Assembly: GCF_037414475.1 (NCBI RefSeq)
Contig: NZ_CP147913.1
Coordinates: forward strand, 7,252,001-7,316,000
Direction: 5' to 3'
Source of the DNA: Myxococcus stipitatus
Lineage (GTDB): Bacteria > Myxococcota > Myxococcia > Myxococcales > Myxococcaceae
Length of the DNA: 64,000 nucleotides
Shown here: positions 17,398 to 25,378 of the stretch, piece after piece
Layout: the number at the start of each line of letters is the position of its first letter
Numbering within the stretch: the first letter of the stretch is position 1
Notes under the pieces: model-generated
Told to the model about the DNA's origin: nothing
The model's database searches: none
Seen by the model: the letters and a program-made list of their open reading frames with translations, nothing else
Translations under genes and position numbers: made by a program

Positions 17398-18804
17398 ATG
17401 TACGGTCGCTCGAGTTCATTCCTTCGGTCCGTCGTCTTGTGGATGGGGCTGCTCGCCGCGGGGGCCGCGTCAGCGAAGGACACCCTGGTGGCTCGGATTG
17501 AAGCCTTCATCCGCGCGGAGCAGCAGCGGCAGGGCGTGGTGGGCCTTGCCGTGGGCGTCGTGCACAAGGGGAAGGTGGTCCTGGCGAAGGGCTATGGCTC
17601 GGCGAACCTGGAGCACAACGTGCCGGTGACGGCGGACACCCTCTTCCAGTCCGGTTCGGTCGGGAAGCAGTTCACGGCGATGGCGGTGATGGCCCAGGTG
17701 GAGGCGGGGCGGTTGTCGTTGTCCGACAGCATCACGAAGTTCTTCCCGGGGGCTCCGGCGGGCTGGGCGCCCATCACGGTGCGGCACCTGCTGACCCACA
17801 CCTCCGGCATCCCGGACCTGGAGGGGGAGATTGACGAGCGCAAGGACTACACGGACGAGGACTTCGTGCGCTACATCGCCGCGCTGCCCCTGGAGTTCAC
17901 GCCGGGCGAGCGATGGAACTACAGCAACTCGGGCTACGTGCTGCTGGGCATCCTGGTGAACCGTGTCGCGGGGAAGTTCTACGGCGAGGTCCTCGCGGAA
18001 CAGGTCTTCCGGCCCGCGGGGATGAAGACGGCGAGAGGCATCAGCGAGGACGACATCGTCCCCCATCGTTCGTCGGGATATCGGCGCGAGGGTGATGTGG
18101 TGAAGCATCAGGCCTGGGTCTCGCCCTCGCTGAACACCACGGGGGATGGCTCGCTCTACTTCTCGGTGAAGGACATGGTGGCCTGGGACGCGGCGGTGGA
18201 GCGCCGTGCGCTGCTTCGCGAGGAGAGCTGGCGGGAGATTCTAAGCCCCGTGAAGCTCAACAGCGGAAGCCTGCAGCCCTATGGCTTTGGGTGGGAGGTG
18301 TTGACGCGCGCGGGGCAGCCGCTGCACAGGCACTCGGGGGCATGGCAGGGTTTTCGTTCCGCTTATGCCCGGTTCATCGGAGAGCGTCTCTCCATCATCG
18401 TGCTCGCGAACACCGCGCAGGCCTCGACGTCACGCTTCGTCGAGGGAATCGCCGCCCTCGTCAATCCCGCGCTGGCCATGCCGTCCCTCGCCCCGATTCC
18501 GGACACGGAGCCGGAGGTCGCCGCGCAGGTCGTGAAGCTGATGGAGCAGGTTCGTGACGGCACGGTGGACCCGGCCCGGTTCGCGTATGTCCCCAAGGGG
18601 CTGCTGCGCGAGCGGTTCCCCCTTTACCGGGAGCTGTTGCGCAAGCTGGGCGCGCCGGGTCCGCTGGTGCTGGTGAATCGCGAGGTGCGCGGGGACGACC
18701 GGCTCTACCAGTACCAGGTGCGCGTGGGGGAGGGGACCTACCTCCTGTCCATGGGGCTCATCCCCGACGGACGCGTGTCGTTCTTCGATGTGAGAGCGCC
18801 CTGA
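17398..18804 (+). CDS. Exported serine hydrolase, class C beta-lactamase fold
   Basis: 468 residues. A signal peptide with cleavage near AASA-KD (26/27) directs export. Catalytic motifs of the beta-lactamase/DD-peptidase family: S87-V-G-K90 (SxxK), Y175-S-N177 (YxN) and an HSGAW (HxG-type) segment near 315. After the catalytic domain (about 30-360) comes a 100-residue C-terminal beta domain, as in many esterase/peptidase members. ATG 17398 has GGAG 7 nt upstream; a TTG 12 bases earlier is the alternative. The substrate could be a peptide, ester or beta-lactam; nothing specifies which. Confidence 0.87.
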   Translation: MYGRSSSFLRSVVLWMGLLAAGAASAKDTLVARIEAFIRAEQQRQGVVGLAVGVVHKGKVVLAKGYGSANLEHNVPVTADTLFQSGSVGKQFTAMAVMAQVEAGRLSLSDSITKFFPGAPAGWAPITVRHLLTHTSGIPDLEGEIDERKDYTDEDFVRYIAALPLEFTPGERWNYSNSGYVLLGILVNRVAGKFYGEVLAEQVFRPAGMKTARGISEDDIVPHRSSGYRREGDVVKHQAWVSPSLNTTGDGSLYFSVKDMVAWDAAVERRALLREESWREILSPVKLNSGSLQPYGFGWEVLTRAGQPLHRHSGAWQGFRSAYARFIGERLSIIVLANTAQASTSRFVEGIAALVNPALAMPSLAPIPDTEPEVAAQVVKLMEQVRDGTVDPARFAYVPKGLLRERFPLYRELLRKLGAPGPLVLVNREVRGDDRLYQYQVRVGEGTYLLSMGLIPDGRVSFFDVRAP

Positions 18805-18896
18805 CCTCTGGCGCGAGGGCGGCTGTCCGAATTGTTCAAGACGTGGGGGGAGAGGCGTGAGACGTCGAGCTCACACCCTTCTGCGAGGATGGTTCG

Positions 18897-19316
18897 ATGA
18901 CACTGCCCCCGAAAGACGCCGCGCGCCGCTTCTACGCTCGACTGGAGGAAGCCCTCCGGACGGGAGACGTCGATGTCCTCGACGAGGTCACCGCGCTCGA
19001 TGCCGTGGACCACCAGCCGGACCCTGGGATGAAGCCTGGGCGTGCAGGCATCAAGGAGGCCTTCGCGGGGATGTGCCTCGCGTTCTCCGACGTGCGCTTC
19101 GTGGTCGAGGACCTGGTGGCCGAAGGCGACAAGGTGGCGTGCCGCATCACCACGCGCGCCACGCATCGAGGCCCGTTCCTGGGCTTCCCCGCGACGGGGC
19201 GAGTGGTCTCCTACTGTGTCCTCGACATCCTGCGCTTCTCCTCAGAGGGGCAGTTGCTGGAGCGTTGGGGGCTCGTCGAGGAGGGCGTGCTGCGCCAGCA
19301 ACTCGCCGGTCAGTGA
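18897..19316 (+). CDS. SnoaL-like ester cyclase-family protein
   Basis: 139 residues of the NTF2-like SnoaL fold: RFYARLEEALRTGDVDVLDEV, VDHQPDPGMKPGRAGIKEAF and FSDVRFVVEDLVAEGDKVACR follow the family pattern, including the H-x-P/D segment and the G-D-K-V-A-C-R strand. Such proteins are polyketide cyclases or unassigned hydrolase-like enzymes. GAGG about 9 nt before the ATG. No polyketide gene is adjacent, so a biosynthetic role is unsupported. Confidence 0.85.
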   Translation: MTLPPKDAARRFYARLEEALRTGDVDVLDEVTALDAVDHQPDPGMKPGRAGIKEAFAGMCLAFSDVRFVVEDLVAEGDKVACRITTRATHRGPFLGFPATGRVVSYCVLDILRFSSEGQLLERWGLVEEGVLRQQLAGQ

Positions 19317-19427
19317 GGGCGAGGCGCCGTGAAGGTCGTGGGGATATGGGCCATCAAGCCCGAAGCCTGAGCCAGGACGGCCCACCCCTGCGTTGAGCGC
19401 GGGCCGCCGGGATTTCAGTCGCAGCGA

Positions 19428-20459
19428 CTACGGAGCGAGGTCGGCGCCGCGCTGCACCGTGGAGCCGTTGAACCACCGGTGATAGGCGATGTCCTGCTTC
19501 CCATCTCCATGGAGGTCCACGAAGCGGGCACCAAGGTCGCCGTGGCCATCGGCGGCGATGTGGAACGGGGGCGTGTACTCCGGAGCCCACTTCCACGCGA
19601 GCCCCGTGCTCAAGTACGCGCCCTTCTGCACGGTGGAGGCGTTGACCCTCCGGTGGAAGAGGAAGTCCTGCTTGCCGTCTCCGTTCACGTCCGCGAAGCG
19701 AGTGCCGAGGTCGCCGTAACCATCGGCGGCGATGTGGAACGGGGGCGTGAAGTCAGGCGCCCATTGCCAGCCGCTGCTCGTGCTCAGGTAGGCCCCTTTC
19801 TGCACGGTGGAGGCGTTGATCCACCGGTGGAAGAGGAAGTCCTGCAGGCCATCCCCATTCACGTCGACGAAGCGCGCGCCGAGGTCGCCGTAGCCATCGG
19901 CGGCGATGTGGAACGGAGGTGTGAACTCAGGCGCCCATTGCCAACCACTGCCTGTGCTCAGGTAGGCACCTTTCTGCACGGTGGAGGCGTTGACCCACCG
20001 GTGGAAGAGGAAGTCCTGCTTGCCATCTCCGTTGACGTCGGCGAAGCGCGCGCCGAGGTCGCCGTACCCATCCGCCGCGATGTGGAACGGGGGCGTGAAG
20101 TCGGGAGCCCACTGCCAGCCGCCGCCTGTGCTCAGGTAGGCGCCTTTCTGCACGGTGGAGGCGTTGACCCACCGGTGGAAGAGGAAGTCCTGCTTGCCGT
20201 CTCCGTTCACATCCGCGAACCGCGCCCCGAGGTCGCCATATCCATCCGCCGCGATGTGTGAGGGCGGCGTGAGGTCCGGTGTCCATTGCGACACTTCGGT
20301 CGACCCAGAGAGGGCCTGGGCTTCGTGAGCGGATATTCCTGTCTGGCTTGGAGATTCATGAGACGTTATCGGGGAGTTGACACAGTCCCCTCCAAGCACC
20401 GTGATGAACGACGTTGTGAACAGCCACGGCAAGCCATTTCTGTTGCTTGAAAACATCAT
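19428..20459 (-). CDS. FG-GAP/VCBS-like repeat protein, exported
   Basis: 343 residues. After an N-terminal hydrophobic segment (about 10-25, PWLFTTSFITVLGG) come five nearly identical 58-residue repeats. Each carries PPFHIAADGYGDLGARF, a calcium-type loop DVNGDGKQD, FLFHRWVNASTVQKGAYLS and a closing Trp-rich link. FG-GAP-type repeats form beta-propellers that usually bind ligands or partners outside the cell. GGAGGGG precedes the double ATG at 20459. A hairpin lies in the leader. Five blades is low for a closed propeller, so it may oligomerise or be incomplete. No enzyme domain is attached. Confidence 0.8.
   Translation of the reverse strand: MMFSSNRNGLPWLFTTSFITVLGGDCVNSPITSHESPSQTGISAHEAQALSGSTEVSQWTPDLTPPSHIAADGYGDLGARFADVNGDGKQDFLFHRWVNASTVQKGAYLSTGGGWQWAPDFTPPFHIAADGYGDLGARFADVNGDGKQDFLFHRWVNASTVQKGAYLSTGSGWQWAPEFTPPFHIAADGYGDLGARFVDVNGDGLQDFLFHRWINASTVQKGAYLSTSSGWQWAPDFTPPFHIAADGYGDLGTRFADVNGDGKQDFLFHRRVNASTVQKGAYLSTGLAWKWAPEYTPPFHIAADGHGDLGARFVDLHGDGKQDIAYHRWFNGSTVQRGADLAP
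19440..20310 (-). repeat. Five tandem 174-bp coding repeats
   Basis: Period 174 bp (58 codons): for example AAGTCCTGCT recurs at 20185 and 20011. The inner copies differ only at scattered, often third-codon, positions, suggesting recent duplication or gene conversion. The outermost copies (both ends) are more diverged. Confidence 0.9.
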
Positions 20460-21109
20460 GACAGCCCCTCCACACGGGGGACGCCTGTTCGACAGGCGGT
20501 ACCTTAGAAAGGGCTGTCAGGCGCAACAATGATGGGTGGGGCGTGATACGTCCAATAGAGAGACATTCGGCTCGGCGTGTTCGCTTTCGACTCTTGAGGC
20601 ACCCAGTGGAGCAGTCAACACGCGAAGGTGCGGGGTGGCCACTGCTCAACGAGACTCGACGGCTTGAGCAGAGCCTCGGCCCGGAGGCGCGGATGCTCGA
20701 CGGCCAGGGTCATCAACCGGCCCAGCTCGGCATGGCGTCACTCGTCCCAGCCGCTGCCCAAGGCTCGGCGAGTCATCCGTGCCCGGCCGATGCCAGCTCC
20801 AAGGATGCTCCAAGCGCGCGGCGGGTTGAATCCGACTGAGCAAGGAGTGACACGGCCATGGGTGGCACCTATGCATGCCGCTGCACGCTGTGATGCGACA
20901 CTCAACGCCCCGCGAGCCAGGCCGGTGGTTCCGAAGTGTGGTGGCTGGGGCCGCCTGACCCTCGAGCAAGGGAGCTCCCCAGGGCGCCGCGCTGGGTATC
21001 GGGGCCTTTACTGGATACCCGGAAGCGAGGCCCCCTGGTGGGCGGCCCAGGGCCGGGGATGGCACTGAGCGCTTCTGTTCCACCGTCGGGCGGACGATGA
21101 TGTCGGGGG
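20460..21109. other. Intergenic region with possible degraded coding remnant
   Basis: 650 bases without a convincing intact gene. On the minus strand a frame reads protein-like text (RHAELGRLMTLAVEHPRL and following, ending at a stop at 20615), interrupted by TGA at 20738-20740 after ALGSGWDE; it could be a decayed gene but I cannot name a family. A GC-rich stem (CGCCTGT/ACAGGCG, 20482-20498) lies in the leader of the FG-GAP gene. Confidence 0.35.
20482..20498 (-). promoter_or_regulatory. Leader hairpin before the FG-GAP gene
   Basis: CGCCTGT and ACAGGCG form a perfect 7-bp stem with a TCG loop about 22-38 bases upstream of the FG-GAP start, just before the ribosome site. It could influence translation or mRNA stability; no function is shown. 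Confidence 0.35.
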
Positions 21110-21679
21110 ATGTCTTCTCGTCTTGCCAGCCGCCCGCGGTGTGCCCGCTGCAACCTGTCTCGTCACCTGTGCCTGTGTGCCGAGATTCCCCAGGTGCCGA
21201 CGCGGACGCGGATACTCCTGCTTCAGCATGTGATGGAGATCGCGAAGAAGAGCAACACCGGCCGGGTGGCGGCGCTGGCGATGCCGAACTCGCAGGTCAT
21301 CATCCACGGCGCACCCATTGGGACGGACCTGGAGCTGCTCTCGGAGCCGGGGACGTGGCTGCTCTATCCCGACGGTCCCTCGGCGCCCCCGGATGCGCCG
21401 CCGCCGCGACAGCTCGTGGTGTTGGACGCGAGCTGGTCGCAGGCGCGGAGGATGACGCAGCGGCTGCCCGTGTTGCGGACCTTGCCCCGGTTGGTGCTCC
21501 CTCCGCCCGAGCCGGGGCTGCTCCGGCTCCGTGAGCCCTCCCATCCGTCCGGGATGTCCACGCTGGATGCCGTCGCACGCGCGGTGGAGGCGCTGGAGGG
21601 GCGGGAGGTGGCGGAGCCCTTGGAGCGGCTCGCCGCGCTGCGGGTCCAGCGCATCGCCGCGTGCGGGACGCTGAACTGA
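21110..21679 (+). CDS. DTW-domain tRNA-uridine aminocarboxypropyltransferase-like protein
   Basis: 189 residues. The family transfers the 3-amino-3-carboxypropyl group of SAM to uridine in tRNA (acp3U). Seen: an N-terminal zinc-like Cys set (C11, C14, C21, C23 in CARC and CLC), the SAM-binding region IRL-like ILLLQHVMEIAKKSNTGR, and the signature at 106-109, which reads DASW instead of the usual D-x-T-W, followed by SQARRM. The C-terminal LREP...MSTLDAVARAVEAL also matches. It converges with the terpene synthase gene. Confident family call; the Ser substitution is conservative. Confidence 0.85.
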   Translation: MSSRLASRPRCARCNLSRHLCLCAEIPQVPTRTRILLLQHVMEIAKKSNTGRVAALAMPNSQVIIHGAPIGTDLELLSEPGTWLLYPDGPSAPPDAPPPRQLVVLDASWSQARRMTQRLPVLRTLPRLVLPPPEPGLLRLREPSHPSGMSTLDAVARAVEALEGREVAEPLERLAALRVQRIAACGTLN

Positions 21680-21713
21680 ATAGGCGGGGCCTTGAAGGTT
21701 CTTCTCCCCGCGC

Positions 21714-22790
21714 TCACTTCTCAGCCGACAGACATCCCCACCACCACTGAACCGAGGGGATGGGCAGGGGCTCCAACGCGGAGACTTCCGTGTTGGGGGC
21801 TTCGAAGGCCATGACGCTGTCCGTGGGCGCGCGGACTTCCTGGTCGAAGTAGCGGCCGGAGACATTGCTCCAGTCGATGTTCGCGCGCACGAAGTGTCCC
21901 AGCCCCCGCAGGTAGAGCGACAGCGCGGGGCTTGCGCCCACGTGTCCCTGGGCCAGGAGGCGCAGGAGCAATGACATCAACACGTCGCGCATCTTCAAGG
22001 CTTCCTGTCGGGCTTCGGCCACCGAGCACCTCTGGCTGTGCATCAACACCGTGAGGAGATTGTGGAGCTCGCCGCGGGTCCGCAGCTCTTTCTGGTGGGA
22101 GATGAGGTCGTTGTCCCAGATGACGAGGGTCGCCGCGACCTCGCTCGCCGCGCGAACCAGGGGACGTGTCAGCTCCGCGGTGGACAGTTCATGTCCGTTG
22201 ACCACGTCGATGAGCGTGGGGCACGCCAGCACCGCGCCGCTGTAGAGACGGAGCGCGACATAGGTGTCGATATCACAGACACGTCGCGCATCCCGGTTGG
22301 CGGCCTCCCAGACCTGGGCGTGCAGATAGCCTCGGACGCCGTCGGCCCAACGGTGCATCTGCACGGGGCTCGCATGCCTCGAGAGCCGCTGTTGGAGGCT
22401 CCGCAGGCTCTGGGCAAAGGGATCCTCGGAAAGGATTCGCGTGTGGGGGGAGTCCAGCAGATGCCCCAGCAAACCCACATAGACGGCCAGGTCGTGCGGG
22501 GGTTGCCCGAAGGCGTCTTCATCACAGAAGGCGTCATCGAACGCGAAGAGCCAGACGAAGAAGTCGACGGCGACTTGAAGCGCGGCCTCGGGGCCGGACG
22601 GCATGATGCGTGAGACGAACTCTCCGGCTCGCAGCCGGGAGAGTCTCATCAGTCCACGCTTGTCGACGTAGAGGCGTTGGCGGGCCGTCCATTCCTGGGT
22701 CATGGCCTCCACGGCGTCCGCGCGGGGATGAATCGTGGGAGGGATAGGGCAATAGAGTGACAATCCTTGATGCGCCATCAGGGGGGCCAT
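21714..22790 (-). CDS. Class I terpene synthase (bacterial sesquiterpene type)
   Basis: 358 residues from ATG 22790. Metal-binding motifs are intact: acidic motif DDAFCDE at 85-91 and NSE triad N227-D-x2-S231-x3-E235 (NDLISHQKE), plus the C-terminal RY pair (SGRYF). These coordinate Mg-diphosphate for cyclisation of a prenyl diphosphate, most likely farnesyl diphosphate. ATG 22790 follows GGAG by 8 nt; the open frame extends to a TTG at 22856. It is a single-domain enzyme, unlike two-domain geosmin synthase. No cytochrome P450 or prenyltransferase is adjacent, so the product may be an unmodified volatile. Confidence 0.93.
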   Translation of the reverse strand: MAPLMAHQGLSLYCPIPPTIHPRADAVEAMTQEWTARQRLYVDKRGLMRLSRLRAGEFVSRIMPSGPEAALQVAVDFFVWLFAFDDAFCDEDAFGQPPHDLAVYVGLLGHLLDSPHTRILSEDPFAQSLRSLQQRLSRHASPVQMHRWADGVRGYLHAQVWEAANRDARRVCDIDTYVALRLYSGAVLACPTLIDVVNGHELSTAELTRPLVRAASEVAATLVIWDNDLISHQKELRTRGELHNLLTVLMHSQRCSVAEARQEALKMRDVLMSLLLRLLAQGHVGASPALSLYLRGLGHFVRANIDWSNVSGRYFDQEVRAPTDSVMAFEAPNTEVSALEPLPIPSVQWWWGCLSAEK

Positions 22791-22859
22791 GTCTTGGGCT
22801 CCAGGGCTCACATCGCTCCAGGACACGGTCTCCGGAAAACGGCTCACCTCCGCCAAGAA

Positions 22860-22871
22860 ACCTCGCGAGGT
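22860..22871. promoter_or_regulatory. Perfect 12-bp palindrome upstream of terpene synthase
   Basis: ACCTCGCGAGGT lies about 70-80 bp upstream of the terpene synthase start in the region shared with a divergent lipoprotein gene. It may be an operator, but short GC palindromes arise by chance in high-GC DNA. Confidence 0.3.
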
Positions 22872-23106
22872 GATGGAATGTGCTCACCAGTCAAACAACC
22901 TCATGCGTCTGGGGTTGACGGGAGTCCTGGAGAAGACAATCCCGGCGGAGGGCAGGAGGAGTCCGAGCGGTTCGCTGCGCCCGCGACTTCCAGGCAACAG
23001 GAGGTCCTCCGAAGCGTTGGTGGAATCCAATCCCTGTCGTCCGGTCCAGGGTAGAGTCCTCCCCGTCACGCATAGGCTGGTCGCCGGTGCCCAAAGGAGC
23101 AACGTC

Positions 23107-23697
23107 ATGAGCCGAACCCGATTCGCATATGTCTGGCTTGGATTGTTGGGCATGTCCTGTCGTGTCGTAGGCCCTCCTGAGAGCAGGGCCGTTCGGGGGG
23201 AGTACCAGCACGCGAAGTACCCGGAGGATGGGGTGGTGGTCCTCTCCACGCGCTTCTCGACGGATTGTCATCAAGGAGAGTCACCGAGCGCGGATTTCTG
23301 GTTCCGGAGCAACAACGGGCTGATGTCCGCGAGTTTTCCTCTTTCCGCCATTCAGGGGTCGGTGCTCCAGGCGCAGAATGGCAATTTCATCGTGCGGCGG
23401 CTCGAGGCTGGGCTCTACGACCTGATGAGCGTGGATGTCGTCTTTGGCAGAAGCGCTTCACAGAGCCTGCGAGCCTCCTTCCTTGTCGAGCCGGGGGAGG
23501 TCGTCTATCTGGGAGAATTCCAGGCGCACATGTCGAACTGCGATGGGTTCCCAGCCCTCGGCGCGAAGGTCTCCGACTTCTGGGTTCGGGACCAGCTGCT
23601 GCTCCAGGACCGTGTGACGAATCTCCGCCTGGAAGGGGTCGTCAAGCGCTTGCTGACTTTCGGAGGCGAGACAGCGTCTCAATCCGACAGCCAGTAG
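23107..23697 (+). CDS. Exported lipoprotein-like protein, function unknown
   Basis: 196 residues. The N-terminus MSRTRFAYVWLGLLGMSC ends in a lipobox-like GMSC (Cys 18). The rest is beta-rich with a transthyretin/carboxypeptidase-regulatory feel (RRLEAGLYDLMSVDVVFG, SFLVEPGEVVYLGEFQAH). ATG 23107 has AAAGGAG 8 nt upstream; the long open frame before it is discarded. It diverges from the terpene synthase gene (316 bp apart) and converges with a small exported protein. Family not recognised. Confidence 0.7.
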   Translation: MSRTRFAYVWLGLLGMSCRVVGPPESRAVRGEYQHAKYPEDGVVVLSTRFSTDCHQGESPSADFWFRSNNGLMSASFPLSAIQGSVLQAQNGNFIVRRLEAGLYDLMSVDVVFGRSASQSLRASFLVEPGEVVYLGEFQAHMSNCDGFPALGAKVSDFWVRDQLLLQDRVTNLRLEGVVKRLLTFGGETASQSDSQ

Positions 23698-23701
23698 TGG
23701 C

Positions 23702-23730
23702 GGCTGGGCTGGTGCTCAAAAGGCCCAGCC
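23702..23730. terminator. Hairpin between convergent genes
   Basis: GGCTGGGC (23702-23709) pairs with GCCCAGCC (23723-23730), 8 bp, overlapping the 3' end of the minus-strand gene. No T-run. It may serve as a shared terminator. Confidence 0.35.
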
Positions 23731-24135
23731 CATGGACAGCGTCAATCTGTCATCGAGTGTCCAGGTTCGCTGCTTCACGTCGCTGTCAGGCGTCATGAAG
23801 TAGATGTCCCCCTGCTGGCTTCCCCACGAATGGGTGACCTCCAGTCCGGGGGAGAGCCAGAGTCCTTCTGGGTTCGTTTCCAGCCTCTGGCCTGCGGCAT
23901 CCACCCGGTTGATGGAACTGCTCGTCTGGCGGAACCCCGCCAGCAACCCCAGTCCCAGGGTCACTCGAGGGCTCACCGCCCGTTGCCCCTCGAGCATCAA
24001 GATTCCCATTTCATCGGGGGCGACGGCGAGGCTCACCACGGTGTCATGTCCCGAGGTGTCGCCGAGGGTGTTCGCGCCAGCAACCGAGGTACACAGCAAC
24101 AGCACGGCCAGAGAGACGTTCTGGATTCGCTTCAT
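23716..24135 (-). CDS. Small exported, beta-barrel-like protein
   Basis: 139 residues, unrecognised. Signal peptide MKRIQNVSLAVLLLCTSVAGA with cleavage after AGA. The mature part alternates hydrophobic residues in strands (VSLAVAPDEMGILML, VTLGLGLLAGFRQ, LWLSPGLEVTHSWG) and ends in an aromatic (GWAF), as outer-membrane barrel proteins do, though it is short. GGGGGAG precedes the ATG. It may be a small porin-like protein or the remnant of a larger one. Confidence 0.6.
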   Translation of the reverse strand: MKRIQNVSLAVLLLCTSVAGANTLGDTSGHDTVVSLAVAPDEMGILMLEGQRAVSPRVTLGLGLLAGFRQTSSSINRVDAAGQRLETNPEGLWLSPGLEVTHSWGSQQGDIYFMTPDSDVKQRTWTLDDRLTLSMGWAF

Positions 24136-24470
24136 GTCGGGAGCTCCCCCTCAAGGTGTGTCAGGGCCCACGTCGTCAGGGGCCCCATGCGCCTTGCGCC
24201 TTGCGCAATCGCTGTGCACACGCCCTTCCCAGACGGAGAGGCGTGACGCGGAGTCTGGCTCTCGGGACAAAGTGTCCGCGCCGTGCTTGCAATCACACGA
24301 CAAGGTGACGCCCCGGCACCGGCCATTGCGCAGGAGGCCCGTGCTGGGTGAGCTTGCTCCTGCCCATTCGTCCCTGGATTGAGGTCCCGCGCCGAAGAAT
24401 CGACGGGGCGATGTAACCGCGGCGCCGTGGCCCGCATATCCCAAGGGAAACACCCGCTCCCCATTCCAGG
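24136..24470. other. Intergenic stretch upstream of a pseudogene
   Basis: About 335 bases. A 274-codon open frame on the minus strand spans it but has biased, low-complexity composition and runs across the pseudogene, so I treat it as spurious. No promoter or repeat is evident. Confidence 0.4.
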
Positions 24471-24846
24471 ATTCACGCTGACGGCGGCGCGGGGCGCACG
24501 CTGGATGGCAAGCTCATCATCCTGGGCGGGCGGATTGCTCCGAAGGACGTGGCCAGTGGCCTGGACAAGCTCGGGAAGGTCTCCGCGGGACTGGGAGTGT
24601 TGTGCGGTGGTTCGCGGTTCCACGAAGGCGTCCAGGACGACAGCCCCTGGCAGAAGGCCAGCGGTGTGACGAAGGCGACCGCGGCGTTGAGCGGCTACCT
24701 GTTGTCCGGCGCGGCGGCCGGCGCCTGGGGGGGGACCCGCGGGCGCCGCGGTGGGGGTGACGGTCGCCCTGGCGGCCTGGGGCATGAACAAGATGTTCGA
24801 CCCCTTCGACAAGAGGGAGTTCGACATCGCCAAGCCGGTCATCTGA
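24471..24846 (+). pseudogene. Frameshifted gene remnant (poly-G slip), unknown family
   Basis: Two frames join into one protein-like reading: first DGGAGRTLDGKLIILGGR through KASGVTKATAALSGYLLSGA, then after an 8-G run (24727-24734) the frame changes to AGAAVGVTVALAAWGMNKMF, ending FDIAKPVI and TGA at 24844-24846. The first part lacks a start and ribosome site, so the 5' end is also missing. The alternation of Gly/Ala-rich hydrophobic segments recalls the membrane-active regions of secreted effector-type proteins, but I cannot name a family. A good terminator still follows, showing this was once a complete gene. Confidence 0.65.
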
Positions 24847-24877
24847 CGTCGGTCTCCTCCTGTCTCTCCGGTCCCTC

Positions 24878-24931
24878 CGCCATGGGCACCCCGTCTCCCT
24901 CCGGAGCCTACGCCCATGGCGGGGTTTTTCT
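24878..24931 (+). terminator. Rho-independent terminator behind the pseudogene
   Basis: CGCCATGGGC (24878-24887) pairs perfectly with GCCCATGGCG (24912-24921), extendable by 2-3 pairs, and is followed by GGGTTTTTC. The 24-nt loop is long. Confidence 0.75.
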
Positions 24932-25378
24932 TGAGACCAGTCCCGCGTGGTGACACGTGGCTCCGCGGAGTTGAAGCAATACCAGTTCACACGGCCGGGC
25001 GTTCGGCGTGGCTGGGTTCACATTCCTCTCTTCATGCGAACAATCACGCCTCCACTTCGCGCGGGTCGCAAAGACTGTAGGAATTGAACGTGGGTGAAGT
25101 GAGACGGCTGTTGCTCGCGGAAAATACGTAGGTCGGGTGTTCTCTCCCCAGGGAGAGTGAAGCCCTGACACAGCGTCGTGAACTCTGGAGATGAGGGAGA
25201 CACCCCGGAGTCCATCGGGTGGCGGGCGTGACGGATGGGTGGCGAGCACGTGCGACGCCGCTGGATGGTTTCAATGGCGGGTGAACGAACAGTCATTTCA
25301 TGGCGCGCATGTGGAATCTGATTGGGTGATGTTTATTTGGATGGAACGGGGAATTCGGGCTTGTTAAGGAATTGAGCG
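24932..25378. other. Intergenic region upstream of the desaturase-HflKC run
   Basis: About 450 bases without a credible gene. The last 90 bases are AT-richer than the surroundings and probably hold the promoter for the downstream run; I could not fix -35/-10 boxes. A CTCTCCC-CA-GGGAGAG stem lies near 25142-25157. Confidence 0.4.

Noticed and set aside
20615-20845. Protein-like minus-strand reading with an internal TGA
   Set aside because: Could be a decayed gene, but no family is recognisable and no start or ribosome site is seen; listed only as part of the intergenic description.
22789-23106. 106-codon N-terminal extension of the lipoprotein at 23107
   Set aside because: No signal peptide would result, whereas ATG 23107 has AAAGGAG and starts a lipoprotein signal.
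24132-24956. 274-codon minus-strand open frame
   Set aside because: Runs through the pseudogene and its terminator with low-complexity Arg/Gly/Ala text; no start signal.
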